Counted from the stretch's first letter, positions 43,733 to 53,069 are shown. The stretch: DNA of 64,000 nucleotides from Clostridium sp. UBA4548 (GCF_002387895.1 NZ_DGLI01000025.1:61039-125038), one strand, 5' to 3'. A program made the numbers and translations. The notes: generated by a model from the letters alone, not told the origin.

Positions 43733-45181
43733 ATGCAGATTAAAAATCTTTTAGAAAATATAGAGTATAGTATGTTATCAGGAAAAGAAGATATACACGT
43801 AAATAGTATTCAATATGATAGCAGAAAAGTTAAAGAAAGAGACATGTTTTTTGCTATCGAAGGATTTAATTTAGATGGCCACAAATTTATAAATAAAGCT
43901 ATAGAAAATGGTTCAAGAGTTATTGTTATTCAAAAACCTGTGGAACAAGTTGAAGGGATAACTTATATTATGGTGGATGATAGCAGGAAAGCATTAGCTA
44001 TAGCAGCAGCAAACTTTTATGGAAATCCCAGCAAAAAGATGAAAATCATAGGAATTACAGGGACTAATGGAAAAACTACGTCAGCCTTTATGCTTAAAGC
44101 TATATTAGAAGAAAAAGGATATAAAGTAGGATTAATAGGAACTATAGCTAATTATATTGGTAGTGTAGAAATACATACAGATAAAACTACACCTGAATCT
44201 CTAGAGTTACAGAAGTTATTTAATGAAATGGTTGAGAAAAAGGTGGATTATTGTGTTATGGAAGTTTCTTCTCACTCTTTAGAACTACATAGAGTTCATG
44301 GAATAGAATTTTCAGAAGGAATTTTTACAAACCTTACAAGAGATCACTTAGATTTTCATAAAACCTTTGAAAATTACTTTAATGCAAAATCTAAATTATT
44401 TACTATGAGCAATAAATCTATAGTGAATATAGATGATTCTTACGGCGAAAGAATAGTGGAACAAGTTAAAAGTAATATAACTACTTATTCTTTGGAAAAG
44501 CCTAGTGATTTAAAAGGGTATAACTTAAAGCTACATTCAAGAGGCATCGAGTTCACCTTAAATAATAGAAATGAAGAAGTAGTAATTAAACTGTCTATTC
44601 CAGGGACTTACAATGTTTATAATGCCTTAGGGTGTATTGGAGCTGCTTTAAATGAAGGCATAGATATCTATACTATTAAAAGTGCTTTAGAAAAGGTAAC
44701 CGTTCCAGGAAGATGTGAAATAGTTACATTAAATAATCACTTAGGGTTTGACGTTATAGTTGATTATTCTCATACTCCAGATAGCTTAGAAAATATACTT
44801 AAAAATGTAAGAGAGTTTACTCTAGGAAGGCTTATCTGCATATTTGGATGCGGCGGAGATAGAGATAGAACCAAAAGACCTATTATGGGTGAAATAGGTA
44901 CAGAATTAAGTGATTTTGCAATAATTACTTCTGATAACCCTAGAACTGAAGAGCCTAATAGCATTTTAAAGGAAATTCAAGCAGGAGTTAAGAAAAATAA
45001 TTATGAACTAATTGAAAATAGAAAAGAAGCTATAAAAAGGGCCATGTCTTTAGCAAAAAAAGGTGACATAATTGTGATAGCTGGTAAAGGACATGAAACT
45101 TATCAAATACTAAAGGATAAAACTATTGACTTTGATGAAAGAAAAGTTGTAGCAGATATTATAAAGGAGCTGGAGTTATAG
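43733..45181 (+). CDS. murE: UDP-MurNAc-L-Ala-D-Glu:meso-diaminopimelate ligase MurE
   Basis: Adds the third residue of the peptidoglycan stem peptide with ATP. It has 482 residues, the usual length. The P-loop is G-I-T-G-T-N-G-K-T-T-S. The middle domain has K-T-T-P-E-S and E-V-S-S-H-S-L, and the N-terminal domain Y-D-S-R-K-V. The C-terminal motif D-N-P-R-T-E-E-P marks specificity for meso-diaminopimelate rather than lysine. The stop is adjacent to the murF ATG. A structured element and a 341-base gap separate it from the PBP gene, so it probably has its own promoter. Confidence 0.97.
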   Translation: MQIKNLLENIEYSMLSGKEDIHVNSIQYDSRKVKERDMFFAIEGFNLDGHKFINKAIENGSRVIVIQKPVEQVEGITYIMVDDSRKALAIAAANFYGNPSKKMKIIGITGTNGKTTSAFMLKAILEEKGYKVGLIGTIANYIGSVEIHTDKTTPESLELQKLFNEMVEKKVDYCVMEVSSHSLELHRVHGIEFSEGIFTNLTRDHLDFHKTFENYFNAKSKLFTMSNKSIVNIDDSYGERIVEQVKSNITTYSLEKPSDLKGYNLKLHSRGIEFTLNNRNEEVVIKLSIPGTYNVYNALGCIGAALNEGIDIYTIKSALEKVTVPGRCEIVTLNNHLGFDVIVDYSHTPDSLENILKNVREFTLGRLICIFGCGGDRDRTKRPIMGEIGTELSDFAIITSDNPRTEEPNSILKEIQAGVKKNNYELIENRKEAIKRAMSLAKKGDIIVIAGKGHETYQILKDKTIDFDERKVVADIIKELEL

Positions 45182-46558
45182 ATGGAAACCATAACTTTAA
45201 AAGATGTAGTTAAAGGTGTTAAAGGTGAAGTGTTGAAAGAAGGGAAAACTACCCAATTTAATAGGGTTTCGATAGATAGCAGAAAGGTATGTGCTGGAGA
45301 TATATTTTTTGCTTTAGTTGGAGAAAATTTTGATGGTCATAGTTACATAGATATGGCTATAAAATCTGGAGCGCACCTTTGTATAGTTCATAAGAAAAAT
45401 TTAAACTTAAGTGGTTATGCTGAAGAGGTTTCAATTATATATGTAGAGGATACAAGGACAGCACTATTAGATTTAGCTGAACATTATAGAGAAAAACTCA
45501 AATTAAAGGTTATAGGCATCACTGGATCCACAGGGAAAACTTCCACAAAGGACTTAGTTGCTGCAGCTTTGAGCGAAAAATATAAGGTGTTTAAGACTAA
45601 AGGGAACTTTAATAATGAGGTCGGACTACCACTAATGGTATTTTCCTTAGATAATAGCTATGATGTTGCAATCTTAGAAATGGGCATGAGTAGCTTAGGT
45701 GAAATAGAGAGACTTGCAAAAGTTGCAAAGCCTGATATAGGAATAATAACTAATATAGGTTTATCGCATATAGAAAATTTAAAAACTAGGGACAATATTT
45801 TAAAGGCTAAAATGGAAATAACTTCATTCTTCAATGAAAAAAATGTGCTCATAATCAATGGAGACAATGATATGCTTCATAATTTACAAGCACAGGGTTA
45901 TAAAATAATAAAAATAGGATTAGAAAATGATTATAATTTCGTTGGAAGCAGAATAATTATAGATAATGACCATATTAAATTTAATGTAATTGAGAATGGA
46001 AAAGAAACAGAAAGCTCAATAGAGGTTGGAGTTCCAGGTAAGCATAACGTATTAAATTCCTTGCTTGCCATAGCTGTGGCTAGGGAGCTAGGGTTGACAT
46101 ATGATGAGATTTCCATAGGAATAAGGAAGTTAGAATTTACTTCTATGAGATTAGACATTATAAACTGTGGCAACTATATAATTATAAATGATGCTTACAA
46201 TGCTAGTCCAGACTCTATGGAAGCAGCCTTAGAAGTTCTTAAAAACTATGAGGGCAAAAGAAAAATTGCAGTACTTGGTACTATGAAAGAGTTAGGAAAT
46301 GAGGCCTATAATTCTCATGAAAGAGTAGGAAGTTATGCGAAAAAGTGTAATGTTGATTTATTGCTAACTGCAGGAGAATTCAATGAAGCTTTTAAAAGTG
46401 GATTTGGGGATGGAAACCTTGTGTCCTTCCACACTGGAGAAGAATTATTAGATTTTTTATCTACCACTATTGAAGATGGAGATGTAATTTTGGTAAAGGC
46501 ATCTAGAACCATGAAATTTGAACATATTGTTAGTGGGATACAAAGGACAACTGTTTAG
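45182..46558 (+). CDS. murF: UDP-MurNAc-tripeptide:D-alanyl-D-alanine ligase MurF
   Basis: Adds D-Ala-D-Ala to the UDP-MurNAc tripeptide. It has 458 residues. N-terminal I-D-S-R-K-V and G-x-N-F-D-G-H are followed by the P-loop G-I-T-G-S-T-G-K-T-S-T. Central E-M-G-M-S-S-L-G-E-I-E-R-L and C-terminal N-D-A-Y-N-A-S-P-D-S-M are typical MurF motifs. It starts directly after the murE stop, so the two are translationally coupled. Confidence 0.97.
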   Translation: METITLKDVVKGVKGEVLKEGKTTQFNRVSIDSRKVCAGDIFFALVGENFDGHSYIDMAIKSGAHLCIVHKKNLNLSGYAEEVSIIYVEDTRTALLDLAEHYREKLKLKVIGITGSTGKTSTKDLVAAALSEKYKVFKTKGNFNNEVGLPLMVFSLDNSYDVAILEMGMSSLGEIERLAKVAKPDIGIITNIGLSHIENLKTRDNILKAKMEITSFFNEKNVLIINGDNDMLHNLQAQGYKIIKIGLENDYNFVGSRIIIDNDHIKFNVIENGKETESSIEVGVPGKHNVLNSLLAIAVARELGLTYDEISIGIRKLEFTSMRLDIINCGNYIIINDAYNASPDSMEAALEVLKNYEGKRKIAVLGTMKELGNEAYNSHERVGSYAKKCNVDLLLTAGEFNEAFKSGFGDGNLVSFHTGEELLDFLSTTIEDGDVILVKASRTMKFEHIVSGIQRTTV

Positions 46559-46571
46559 GGAGGGGTAGAGT

Positions 46572-47528
46572 ATGAGTAAAGTTGTATATTCAGTGCTAGT
46601 TGCTTTTTTAGTCGCACTTTTAATTGCACCATTTCTTATTCCAATGCTGCATAAATTTAAGTTTGGTCAAAACATTAGAGATGAAGGCCCAGAAAGCCAT
46701 AAGAAGAAGCAAGGAACTCCTACAATGGGAGGCATAATTTTTATTATTGCAACGTGTATAACCATGATTGTAATTGTTAGAAACCCAAAAGATGAGGCTA
46801 TGATTGCATTATACTCATTAGTGGCTTTTGGAATAATTGGACTTTTAGATGATGCATTAAAAATTATAAAAAAGAAAAATGAAGGACTAAAAAGTTACCA
46901 AAAAATGATTCTACTTGTATTAACTTCAGGTTTCTTAGGATATTTTGCATCAAATAAAATTGGCACTGATATAATGATACCATTTTTCACGTCAAAGACT
47001 TTTGATTTAGGGGTATTTTTTATACCATGTATAATAATTTATTTCGCTGCAACTACTAATGCAGTTAATTTAACAGATGGACTCGATGGATTAGCTAGTT
47101 CTATTACATTGTTAGTAATGACTTTCTTCGCACTTGTAAGTTTTGGTATGGGGTATTACACTCTATCCATATTTTGTGGGATTTTAGCTGGTTCCCTTTT
47201 AGGCTTTTTAAGATATAATTCTTATCCAGCACAAATATTTATGGGGGATACAGGGTCACTAGCATTAGGTGGGGCTGTAGGTGCTATAGCTATGATATTA
47301 AAATTAGAACTCCTAGTTGTAATAGTTGGAGGAATATACGTAGTAGAAACACTTTCTGTAATTATTCAAGTTATATCTTTTAAGCTTACAGGAAAAAGAG
47401 TGTTTAAAATGAGTCCTCTTCATCATCATTTTGAACTAAGCGGATGGCATGAGAGTAAGATCGTAGCAGTTTTTTCTATTATTACAGTAGTTTTATGTTT
47501 GATAGGATTTCTATCAATAACACATTAA
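46572..47528 (+). CDS. mraY: Phospho-N-acetylmuramoyl-pentapeptide transferase MraY
   Basis: Membrane enzyme that makes lipid I from UDP-MurNAc-pentapeptide and undecaprenyl phosphate. It has 318 residues and about ten membrane helices. Motifs are H-K-K-K-Q-G-T-P-T-M-G-G, L-D-D-A-L-K, the N-A-V-N-L-T-D-G-L-D-G-L-A block and M-G-D-T-G-S-L-A-L-G-G, ending with the P-L-H-H-H-F-E magnesium site. Confidence 0.98.
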   Translation: MSKVVYSVLVAFLVALLIAPFLIPMLHKFKFGQNIRDEGPESHKKKQGTPTMGGIIFIIATCITMIVIVRNPKDEAMIALYSLVAFGIIGLLDDALKIIKKKNEGLKSYQKMILLVLTSGFLGYFASNKIGTDIMIPFFTSKTFDLGVFFIPCIIIYFAATTNAVNLTDGLDGLASSITLLVMTFFALVSFGMGYYTLSIFCGILAGSLLGFLRYNSYPAQIFMGDTGSLALGGAVGAIAMILKLELLVVIVGGIYVVETLSVIIQVISFKLTGKRVFKMSPLHHHFELSGWHESKIVAVFSIITVVLCLIGFLSITH

Positions 47529-47549
47529 AATACTATAGGGGGATTGAAT

Positions 47550-48656
47550 ATGAAGAAACCCAAAATGAAATTGGGAGAAGTAGATTTTATACTTTTTGCG
47601 ACAATTTTAATGCTAGTTACTGTTGGGGTAGTAATGGTTTATAGTGCTAGTTCATATTTTGCAGCCTTCAAATATGAGGATGCAGAATATTTCCTTTGGA
47701 GACAGCTACTCTGGGCTGGTATAGGGCTTGGAGCTATGATATTTACATTAAATACTGATTATCATAAATTCAAAAGATATACTAGAGTATTAATCATTTT
47801 TACCTTTATTGCATTATGTTTAGTTTTTGCATTTCCACCAGTAAATGGAGCACAAAGATGGATAAGGCTAGGCCCTGCTTCTTTTCAGCCTTCAGAAATC
47901 ACAAAGTATGTAGTTGTTCTATATATTGCTAAGAGTATTGAAGCAAAAGGTGAGAGAATTAAGTTGTTTTTCAAGGGAGTCATACCACATCTTGCTTTTG
48001 CAGGTTTCTTCGCAGGAATGGTAATCCTTGAGAAAAATCTTAGTATTGCTACAGTTATAATGCTAGTTACTGTGGCTATGCTCTTTATAGGAGGCACAAA
48101 GTTTTCCTATATAGCGGAAATGGGATTGGGGTTAGTTGGATTAGTTGTGGCTGCAATAATACTGGAACCCTATAGGATGAGGAGAATTACAGGTTTTTTA
48201 GATCCATGGTCGGATTCTCAAGTTACAGGGTATCAACTAGTACAATCGTTGTTAGCTTTAGGATCAGGTGGGCTTACAGGGGTAGGAATAGGACAGTCTA
48301 GGCAGAAATGTTTCTATATACCAGAGCCGCATAACGATTTTATATTCTCAGTTATTGGAGAGGAGCTTGGATTTATTGGTTGTATGTTTATTGTAATTTT
48401 ATTTGTGATTTTTCTTTGGAGAGGTATTATGGCTGCAGCTAAGGCCAAAGATGTCTACGGAGCTCTATTAGCAACAGGGATAACTGCTGTTGTAATACTA
48501 CAAAGTCTAATTAATATTGCAGTAGTTACAGGGTCAATGCCAGTTACAGGTGTACCTCTTCCATTTATTAGCTATGGAGGGTCATCTCTGGTTATAAATA
48601 TGATGTTTATGGGAATTCTTCTTAATATAACAAGACAAAACAATAGTAATATTTAA
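47550..48656 (+). CDS. SEDS peptidoglycan glycosyltransferase FtsW/SpoVE
   Basis: Lipid II polymerase of the SEDS family, 368 residues from the ATG at 47550 (GGGGGA seven bases before; the TTG at 47544 is too close to it). About ten membrane helices. Signatures are V-Y-S-A-S-S, N-G-A-Q-R-W-I, the catalytic E-K-N-L-S region, P-E-P-H-N-D-F-I-F-S-V-I-G-E-E-L-G-F and P-F-I-S-Y-G-G-S-S. It should pair with the PASTA PBP. In clostridia the gene in this place is often called spoVE; division or sporulation use cannot be separated here. Confidence 0.92.
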   Translation: MKKPKMKLGEVDFILFATILMLVTVGVVMVYSASSYFAAFKYEDAEYFLWRQLLWAGIGLGAMIFTLNTDYHKFKRYTRVLIIFTFIALCLVFAFPPVNGAQRWIRLGPASFQPSEITKYVVVLYIAKSIEAKGERIKLFFKGVIPHLAFAGFFAGMVILEKNLSIATVIMLVTVAMLFIGGTKFSYIAEMGLGLVGLVVAAIILEPYRMRRITGFLDPWSDSQVTGYQLVQSLLALGSGGLTGVGIGQSRQKCFYIPEPHNDFIFSVIGEELGFIGCMFIVILFVIFLWRGIMAAAKAKDVYGALLATGITAVVILQSLINIAVVTGSMPVTGVPLPFISYGGSSLVINMMFMGILLNITRQNNSNI

Positions 48657-48732
48657 TTTAAAGAATATGAATAGTAGAAGATCTACGAAGGTATTAAACC
48701 ATACTTTAAACATATTCAGGATTCCTGTAAAT

Positions 48733-48769
48733 AAAAAGTGACTTGCTTATATAGTAAGTCACTTTTTTT
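48733..48769 (+). terminator. Terminator after ftsW/spoVE
   Basis: A 14-pair stem (48733-48746 with 48754-48767, one G-U pair) with a 7-base loop and TTTTTTT at the end. It closes the murE-murF-mraY-ftsW unit. Confidence 0.9.
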
Positions 48770-48868
48770 AATTATTTAGGTAATTTATAATGAATTTAAT
48801 TCTAATTAGTGGTATTATTGTATGTGTAAATGTATTAGTTTTATTGAGAGTCTTATGGTGGTGAGGAA

Positions 48869-49672
48869 ATGACGAATAATAAAAATAAAAAAGAATATGG
48901 AAAATATATTCTTGAAAATAAACAAGCAATATTAAATAAAAAGAAAAAGATAAGAGTTATTAGACGGAGTATCATAGCCATGGTGATAATGGTTGCTGTA
49001 TTGCTTACTTTAAGTTTTAACTTAGAGTATTTTAATATTAGTGAAATTCAGGTGTCAGGTAACAGCACTTTGAATTCAGAAGAAATAATGAAGCTTTCTG
49101 AATTAAGTAATGGTAGCAATATTTTTAAATTCAAGTCCAGTACTGTAAAAACTAAAATTTTAAGAAATCCATATGTATTAGGTGTAAAGGTTAAAAGGTC
49201 GCTGCCCAATAAAGTAGAACTTGAAGTTGCTGAGAGAAAGGCAATGTTTTATATAGCATACAATGAAGAATTCTATATAATTGACAGTAATGCAATTGTA
49301 CTAGAAAGAAGAGACAGTATTGAGGGTATGACATTAGCAAAGATAGAAGGAATTGATTTATCTACTGCAAAAATAGGTGATGTTATTCCACTAGATAGTG
49401 AGGAAAAAAAGAAAGCTATAATGGAACTTTGTGATTTTGTTTATAATAACAATGCAGCTGGTACCAATGTAGTTTCCTCTATTCAGTTAAATGAGCTTGT
49501 AGATATAAAAGTTTTAATAGGTAATGCTGAGGTGAAACTGGGGACCACTGAGAATATGAAAGATAAACTTTCTAAAGCATTTAGCATTTTAAACGATGAA
49601 CAGTTTAAAGGGTTTAAAGGCTACGTGGATGTAAGTTTTAACGGTAACCCAGTAATTTATAAACAGGAATAG
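48869..49672 (+). CDS. ftsQ: Cell division protein FtsQ/DivIB
   Basis: A 267-residue bitopic division protein. The basic cytoplasmic tail is at 1-34 and the membrane helix at about 35-55. The POTRA domain I-S-E-I-Q-V-S-G-N-S-T-L-N-S-E-E-I follows, and then L-P-N-K-V-E-L-E-V-A-E-R-K-A of the FtsQ domain. It binds FtsL and FtsB at the septum. GGTGAGG precedes the ATG. Confidence 0.93.
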   Translation: MTNNKNKKEYGKYILENKQAILNKKKKIRVIRRSIIAMVIMVAVLLTLSFNLEYFNISEIQVSGNSTLNSEEIMKLSELSNGSNIFKFKSSTVKTKILRNPYVLGVKVKRSLPNKVELEVAERKAMFYIAYNEEFYIIDSNAIVLERRDSIEGMTLAKIEGIDLSTAKIGDVIPLDSEEKKKAIMELCDFVYNNNAAGTNVVSSIQLNELVDIKVLIGNAEVKLGTTENMKDKLSKAFSILNDEQFKGFKGYVDVSFNGNPVIYKQE

Positions 49673-49684
49673 GAGGTTAGTACA

Positions 49685-50398
49685 TTGAAGAAGTTTATTT
49701 ACCAGTTAATTATAGGACTAATTTTTTTATTGTTTGGATTTATGGTAACTTCTCAATTAAATATGCGTGAGAAGCAGAAGGTTGTGGCAGAAAATAAGCA
49801 AAGCCCAGAAATCCTTGTTGAGAATGAGCAACTTAAAAAGCAAAAGGATGAATTGGAGAAAAAAGTTAATGAGCTTATAGAGAAGTCACAAAACTATGAA
49901 AATGCAGCTGCTGGGAAAACTGATGAAAGTAATTTATTAGTGCAAGAACTTCAAGAAACTAGGCTAAGAGCTGGTCTTACTGATGTAAAAGGTCCAGGAG
50001 TTATTATTTATATAACTCCTAAAGCAAATTTATTTGCTGCTCCAGCAAATCGACAACCAATTATTGATTTTGATTTACTAGGGATTGTGAATGAACTAAA
50101 TGCTGCAGGGGCCGAAGCAGTTTCTATTAATGATATACGACTAACCAATAGAGGCGGAATTAGAACTGCAGGAAATGGTATTATCATAAATAATGAGAGA
50201 ATTTCGCCGCAGAAAAGAGTAACTATAAAAGCTATAGGGAAGAAGAAAGATTTAGAAAATGCTACGAATTTTCCAGGAACTATCTCTGTAGATCTTAAAA
50301 ACAGCTGTGAAGTGTCAATAGAATCTAGCGATGAAGTAGTAATAAAAAAAGGACAAGATGCCTTAAAGTATGAATATGTTAAAGAGGTTGAAAAATAG
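49685..50398 (+). CDS. DUF881 family protein (YlxW/YlxX type), first copy
   Basis: A 237-residue membrane-anchored protein from TTG 49685 after AGGAGG. The helix at about 5-24 is followed by a coiled coil (about 40-75). The DUF881 domain has L-T-D-V-K-G-P-G-V-I-I-Y-I, L-L-G-I-V-N-E-L-N-A-A-G-A-E-A-V-S-I-N-D and R-x-x-x-R-G-G-I. Pairs of such genes flank sbp next to divIB in Bacillus and clostridia. Function is unknown; a cell-envelope or division role is inferred from context. Confidence 0.88.
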   Translation: MKKFIYQLIIGLIFLLFGFMVTSQLNMREKQKVVAENKQSPEILVENEQLKKQKDELEKKVNELIEKSQNYENAAAGKTDESNLLVQELQETRLRAGLTDVKGPGVIIYITPKANLFAAPANRQPIIDFDLLGIVNELNAAGAEAVSINDIRLTNRGGIRTAGNGIIINNERISPQKRVTIKAIGKKKDLENATNFPGTISVDLKNSCEVSIESSDEVVIKKGQDALKYEYVKEVEK

Positions 50399-50408
50399 GG
50401 GTGATTAA

Positions 50409-50750
50409 ATGGTTGCATTTGTTGGACTTATTCTTGGGATTGTTTTAGGTGTTGTTTGGAATGTAAATATTCCTTTAAAATTTTCTCCCTATATATCTGT
50501 AGCGATATTTGCTTGCATAGATTCCATCTTTGGAGCAATTAGATCAAGTTTGAATAAAGATTTTAGACCAGATATATTTGTTTCAGGATTTTTTGGTAAT
50601 GCTGTACTAGCAGCTTTAATGGTTTATTTAGGTGATAAGCTAGGTATTCCAATTTATATAGCAGCAATTATTGTGTTCGGACAAAGGGTTTTCACTAATT
50701 TTGCAATAATAAGAAGACTACTTATGGAACGTTCAAAGTTTCGTCATTGA
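50409..50750 (+). CDS. sbp: Small basic protein Sbp (DUF1290)
   Basis: A 113-residue membrane protein with three helices. It has the DUF1290 pattern: G-L-I-L-G-I-V-L-G, Y-I-S-V-A-I-F-A-C-I-D-S-I-F-G-A-I-R and F-F-G-N-A-V-L-A-A-L-M-V-Y-L-G-D-K-L-G-I, then a basic end R-R-L-L-M-E-R. It is the homolog of Bacillus sbp in the divIB-ylxW-ylxX-sbp cluster. Function unknown. Confidence 0.9.
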   Translation: MVAFVGLILGIVLGVVWNVNIPLKFSPYISVAIFACIDSIFGAIRSSLNKDFRPDIFVSGFFGNAVLAALMVYLGDKLGIPIYIAAIIVFGQRVFTNFAIIRRLLMERSKFRH

Positions 50751-50759
50751 GGTGATTAA

Positions 50760-51476
50760 ATGCAAACTAATGAAGCAAGTATTTTTTTGTTTATAGCTTC
50801 AATTATCATTGGACTTTTAATTGCAATGAACATGAATTTAGGAAAAGGTAGTAAACTACTTGATGTAGAAGAATATGAGGTAGCTTACAATGAAAGAATT
50901 AAGCTTCAAGGAGAAATTTATAATCTCCAAGAGCAATATTTAGAGTTAACAGATAAAGTAAACGACTTTGAAATGAATTCAAAAAGCAATAAGGACATTT
51001 TAGGGGATATTACAGAAGAACTTAAAAAAAATAGAATTGTTTTAGGAAAAGTCCCTGTTAAGGGAGAAGGAGTTAAAATTACACTCAGCGATGCTCCAGA
51101 GGTTATGTTTGGTGGAAATTATACTAGTGGTATGTTAGTTCATGACACCGATTTAGTAATGGTTATTAATGATTTAAGAAGTGCTGGCGCCGAGGCTATT
51201 GCAATAAATGACCAGAGAATTGTTTTTAATTCTTCAGGAATTTGCTGGGGTCCTTCTATAAGATTTGATGGAGTTAACGTAATAGGACCTTTTTATATTA
51301 CTGCTATAGGAAATAAGGATGTACTAAAAAGTTTCTTAGATACTCAGAAAAATCAGGTAAAGGAATTAAAGACAAGAAAGTGTTATGTTGAAGTGGAAAC
51401 TTCCTCAGAAATTGTAATTCCTGCCTATAATGGCAGTACTGAAAATAAGTATATATTGCCATATAAGGAAAAATAA
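50760..51476 (+). CDS. DUF881 family protein, second copy
   Basis: A 238-residue paralog of the DUF881 gene two positions upstream, with a membrane helix at about 6-24, a coiled coil (about 40-80), then V-P-V-K-G-E-G-V-K-I-T-L, D-L-R-S-A-G-A-E-A-I-A-I-N-D-Q-R and G-P-F-Y-I-T-A-I-G. The two differ at many positions, so the duplication is old. It ends this three-gene block. A 155-base gap precedes yggS. Confidence 0.88.
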   Translation: MQTNEASIFLFIASIIIGLLIAMNMNLGKGSKLLDVEEYEVAYNERIKLQGEIYNLQEQYLELTDKVNDFEMNSKSNKDILGDITEELKKNRIVLGKVPVKGEGVKITLSDAPEVMFGGNYTSGMLVHDTDLVMVINDLRSAGAEAIAINDQRIVFNSSGICWGPSIRFDGVNVIGPFYITAIGNKDVLKSFLDTQKNQVKELKTRKCYVEVETSSEIVIPAYNGSTENKYILPYKEK

Positions 51477-51539
51477 AAATAAATTATTACCAAATAATTA
51501 AAATAATTTAAAAATTTATTAATTATTGAAGGAATTTCA

Positions 51540-51590
51540 TAGGTTATGAAGAATACTAGGAATAGTACTATTGTAACCTAGGATAACCTA
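51540..51590 (+). repeat. Inverted repeat with two alternative 3' arms upstream of yggS
   Basis: taggttat (51540-51547) can pair with ataaccta (51583-51590) or, over seven bases, with taaccta at 51574-51580. Inside, tact and agta can form a small helix. The two 3' arms exclude each other, which would allow a switch between folds. No T-run follows. Confidence 0.4.
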
Positions 51591-51631
51591 AAGCTATAAG
51601 CAGATAATTGGGTATGCAAGGAGGAGTAAAG

Positions 51632-52294
51632 TTGTCAATTGAAGAAAATTATTTAGATATTTTAAAGCAAATTCCAAAGGATGTAACTTTATTAGCTGTA
51701 TCCAAAACTAGGAGTGTGGAAGAAATCCTTGAAGCTTATAATGCAGGAGCTAGAGAGTTTGGAGAAAACAAGGTTCAAGAATTAAGTGAAAAGTTTGATG
51801 AACTACCAAAAGATATTAAATGGCACTTGATAGGTCACCTTCAAAGAAATAAGGTTAAATACTTAGTAGATAAGGTTCATTTAATACATTCACTTGATAG
51901 TATTAAATTATTAGAGGAAATTGAAAAGCAGTTTTCAGCCAAAAACAAAATTGCAAATGTTCTTATTCAAATCAATATTGGAAAAGAAGCAACAAAGACA
52001 GGAGTATACATAGAAAGTTTGCGAGATTTAATTAATGCTTGTGAACAGTGCACTTCTGTTAAAGTAAGAGGCCTTATGGCCACAATTCCAATTGGAACTG
52101 AAGAGAGCTGCAGGCAATACTTCAATGAAATGAAAAAAGTTTATGGAAATTTAAGTACTGAGACCTTTAAGAATATTACTATGGAAGTTTTATCTATTGG
52201 AATGACTGGAGATTATAAGATTGCCATAGAAGAAGGATCAACCTTGATTCGATTGGGTGAAGGTATTTTTGGAAAAAGAAATTATAATAAATAA
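51632..52294 (+). CDS. Pyridoxal phosphate homeostasis protein YggS/YlmE
   Basis: PLP-binding protein of the fold-type III barrel family, 220 residues. The TTG at 51632 follows AAGGAGGAG; the earlier frame start precedes that site. Motifs are L-L-A-V-S-K-T-R (PLP lysine), G-E-N-K-V-Q-E, W-H-L-I-G-H-L-Q-R-N-K and L-S-I-G-M-T-G-D-Y, with S-T-L-I-R-L-G-E-G-I-F-G at the end. The gene order yggS-sepF-yggT-ylmH-divIVA is conserved in Firmicutes. Confidence 0.94.
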   Translation: MSIEENYLDILKQIPKDVTLLAVSKTRSVEEILEAYNAGAREFGENKVQELSEKFDELPKDIKWHLIGHLQRNKVKYLVDKVHLIHSLDSIKLLEEIEKQFSAKNKIANVLIQINIGKEATKTGVYIESLRDLINACEQCTSVKVRGLMATIPIGTEESCRQYFNEMKKVYGNLSTETFKNITMEVLSIGMTGDYKIAIEEGSTLIRLGEGIFGKRNYNK

Positions 52295-52312
52295 TTTTTG
52301 GGAGGATAAATT

Positions 52313-52783
52313 ATGGAGAACAAGTTTATGAAAGGCTTAGGAAGAATTATTGGATTTGATGAAGAAGATTATGAAGATGAAGAAGTGTTAGAAAAAGAAG
52401 AAGGCCAAGATGAAACAGAAGATACCAATGAACTTGAAATTGAGCCTTTTATGGCAAATATGAAAAAACAAAGTAAGATTGTAAATATTCATACGGCTTC
52501 AACAGCAAAAGTTGTAATTAGCAAACCAATGAATTACGATGAAGGTACTGCTATAGTTGATAACCTTAAAAATAGAAGAATTGTGATTGTAAATGTAACT
52601 GGTGTTGAACAAAAGGTTGGTCATAAAATCCTTGATTTTCTTATAGGTGCAATTTATGCCTTAGAAGGTGGATTGCAGCAAGTTGAAAAAGGTGTTTTCA
52701 TTTTAACTCCATCTAATGTAGAAGTTACTAGTGAGCTAAAAAACGAATTAACTAATAAAGGAATTTTTAGTTGGTCAAAATAG
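52313..52783 (+). CDS. sepF: Cell division protein SepF
   Basis: A 156-residue FtsZ-bundling and membrane-anchoring protein. An N-terminal amphipathic helix (F-M-K-G-L-G-R-I-I-G-F) is followed by an acidic linker (about 14-42). The C-terminal SepF domain has V-V-I-S-K-P-M-N-Y-D-E-G and R-R-I-V-I-V-N-V-T-G-V and L-D-F-L-I-G-A-I-Y-A-L-E-G-G. FtsZ is not in the window. Confidence 0.95.
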   Translation: MENKFMKGLGRIIGFDEEDYEDEEVLEKEEGQDETEDTNELEIEPFMANMKKQSKIVNIHTASTAKVVISKPMNYDEGTAIVDNLKNRRIVIVNVTGVEQKVGHKILDFLIGAIYALEGGLQQVEKGVFILTPSNVEVTSELKNELTNKGIFSWSK

Positions 52784-52792
52784 GAGGCTTAA

Positions 52793-53056
52793 ATGGCTGA
52801 AAGGATAGTTAATATTTTATTTGAAGTATTAAAAATGGCAATATTGTTAGAAGTAATTCTTTCATGGGTTCCAAGTGGCAGAAATTCTAAGGTTTGGTCT
52901 ACAGTAAGATCTTTTACTGCACCTATTATGGAACCTAGTGAAAAAATTAATGATAAATTATTTTCAAGTTTACCAATAGATTTATCACCAATAATTGCAT
53001 ATTTTATAGCTTCTGTTGTTCAAAGCATTATTTTAAAGATAATGGGAATTATATAA
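52793..53056 (+). CDS. YggT family membrane protein (YlmG)
   Basis: An 87-residue protein with two membrane helices. It has the YggT motif S-W-V-P (about 24-27), a basic loop, then F-T-A-P-I-M-E-P and D-L-S-P-I-I-A-Y-F. It is ylmG of the conserved cluster. The precise role in envelope or division is not established. Confidence 0.9.
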   Translation: MAERIVNILFEVLKMAILLEVILSWVPSGRNSKVWSTVRSFTAPIMEPSEKINDKLFSSLPIDLSPIIAYFIASVVQSIILKIMGII

Positions 53057-53069
53057 AAAGGTGTTATTT

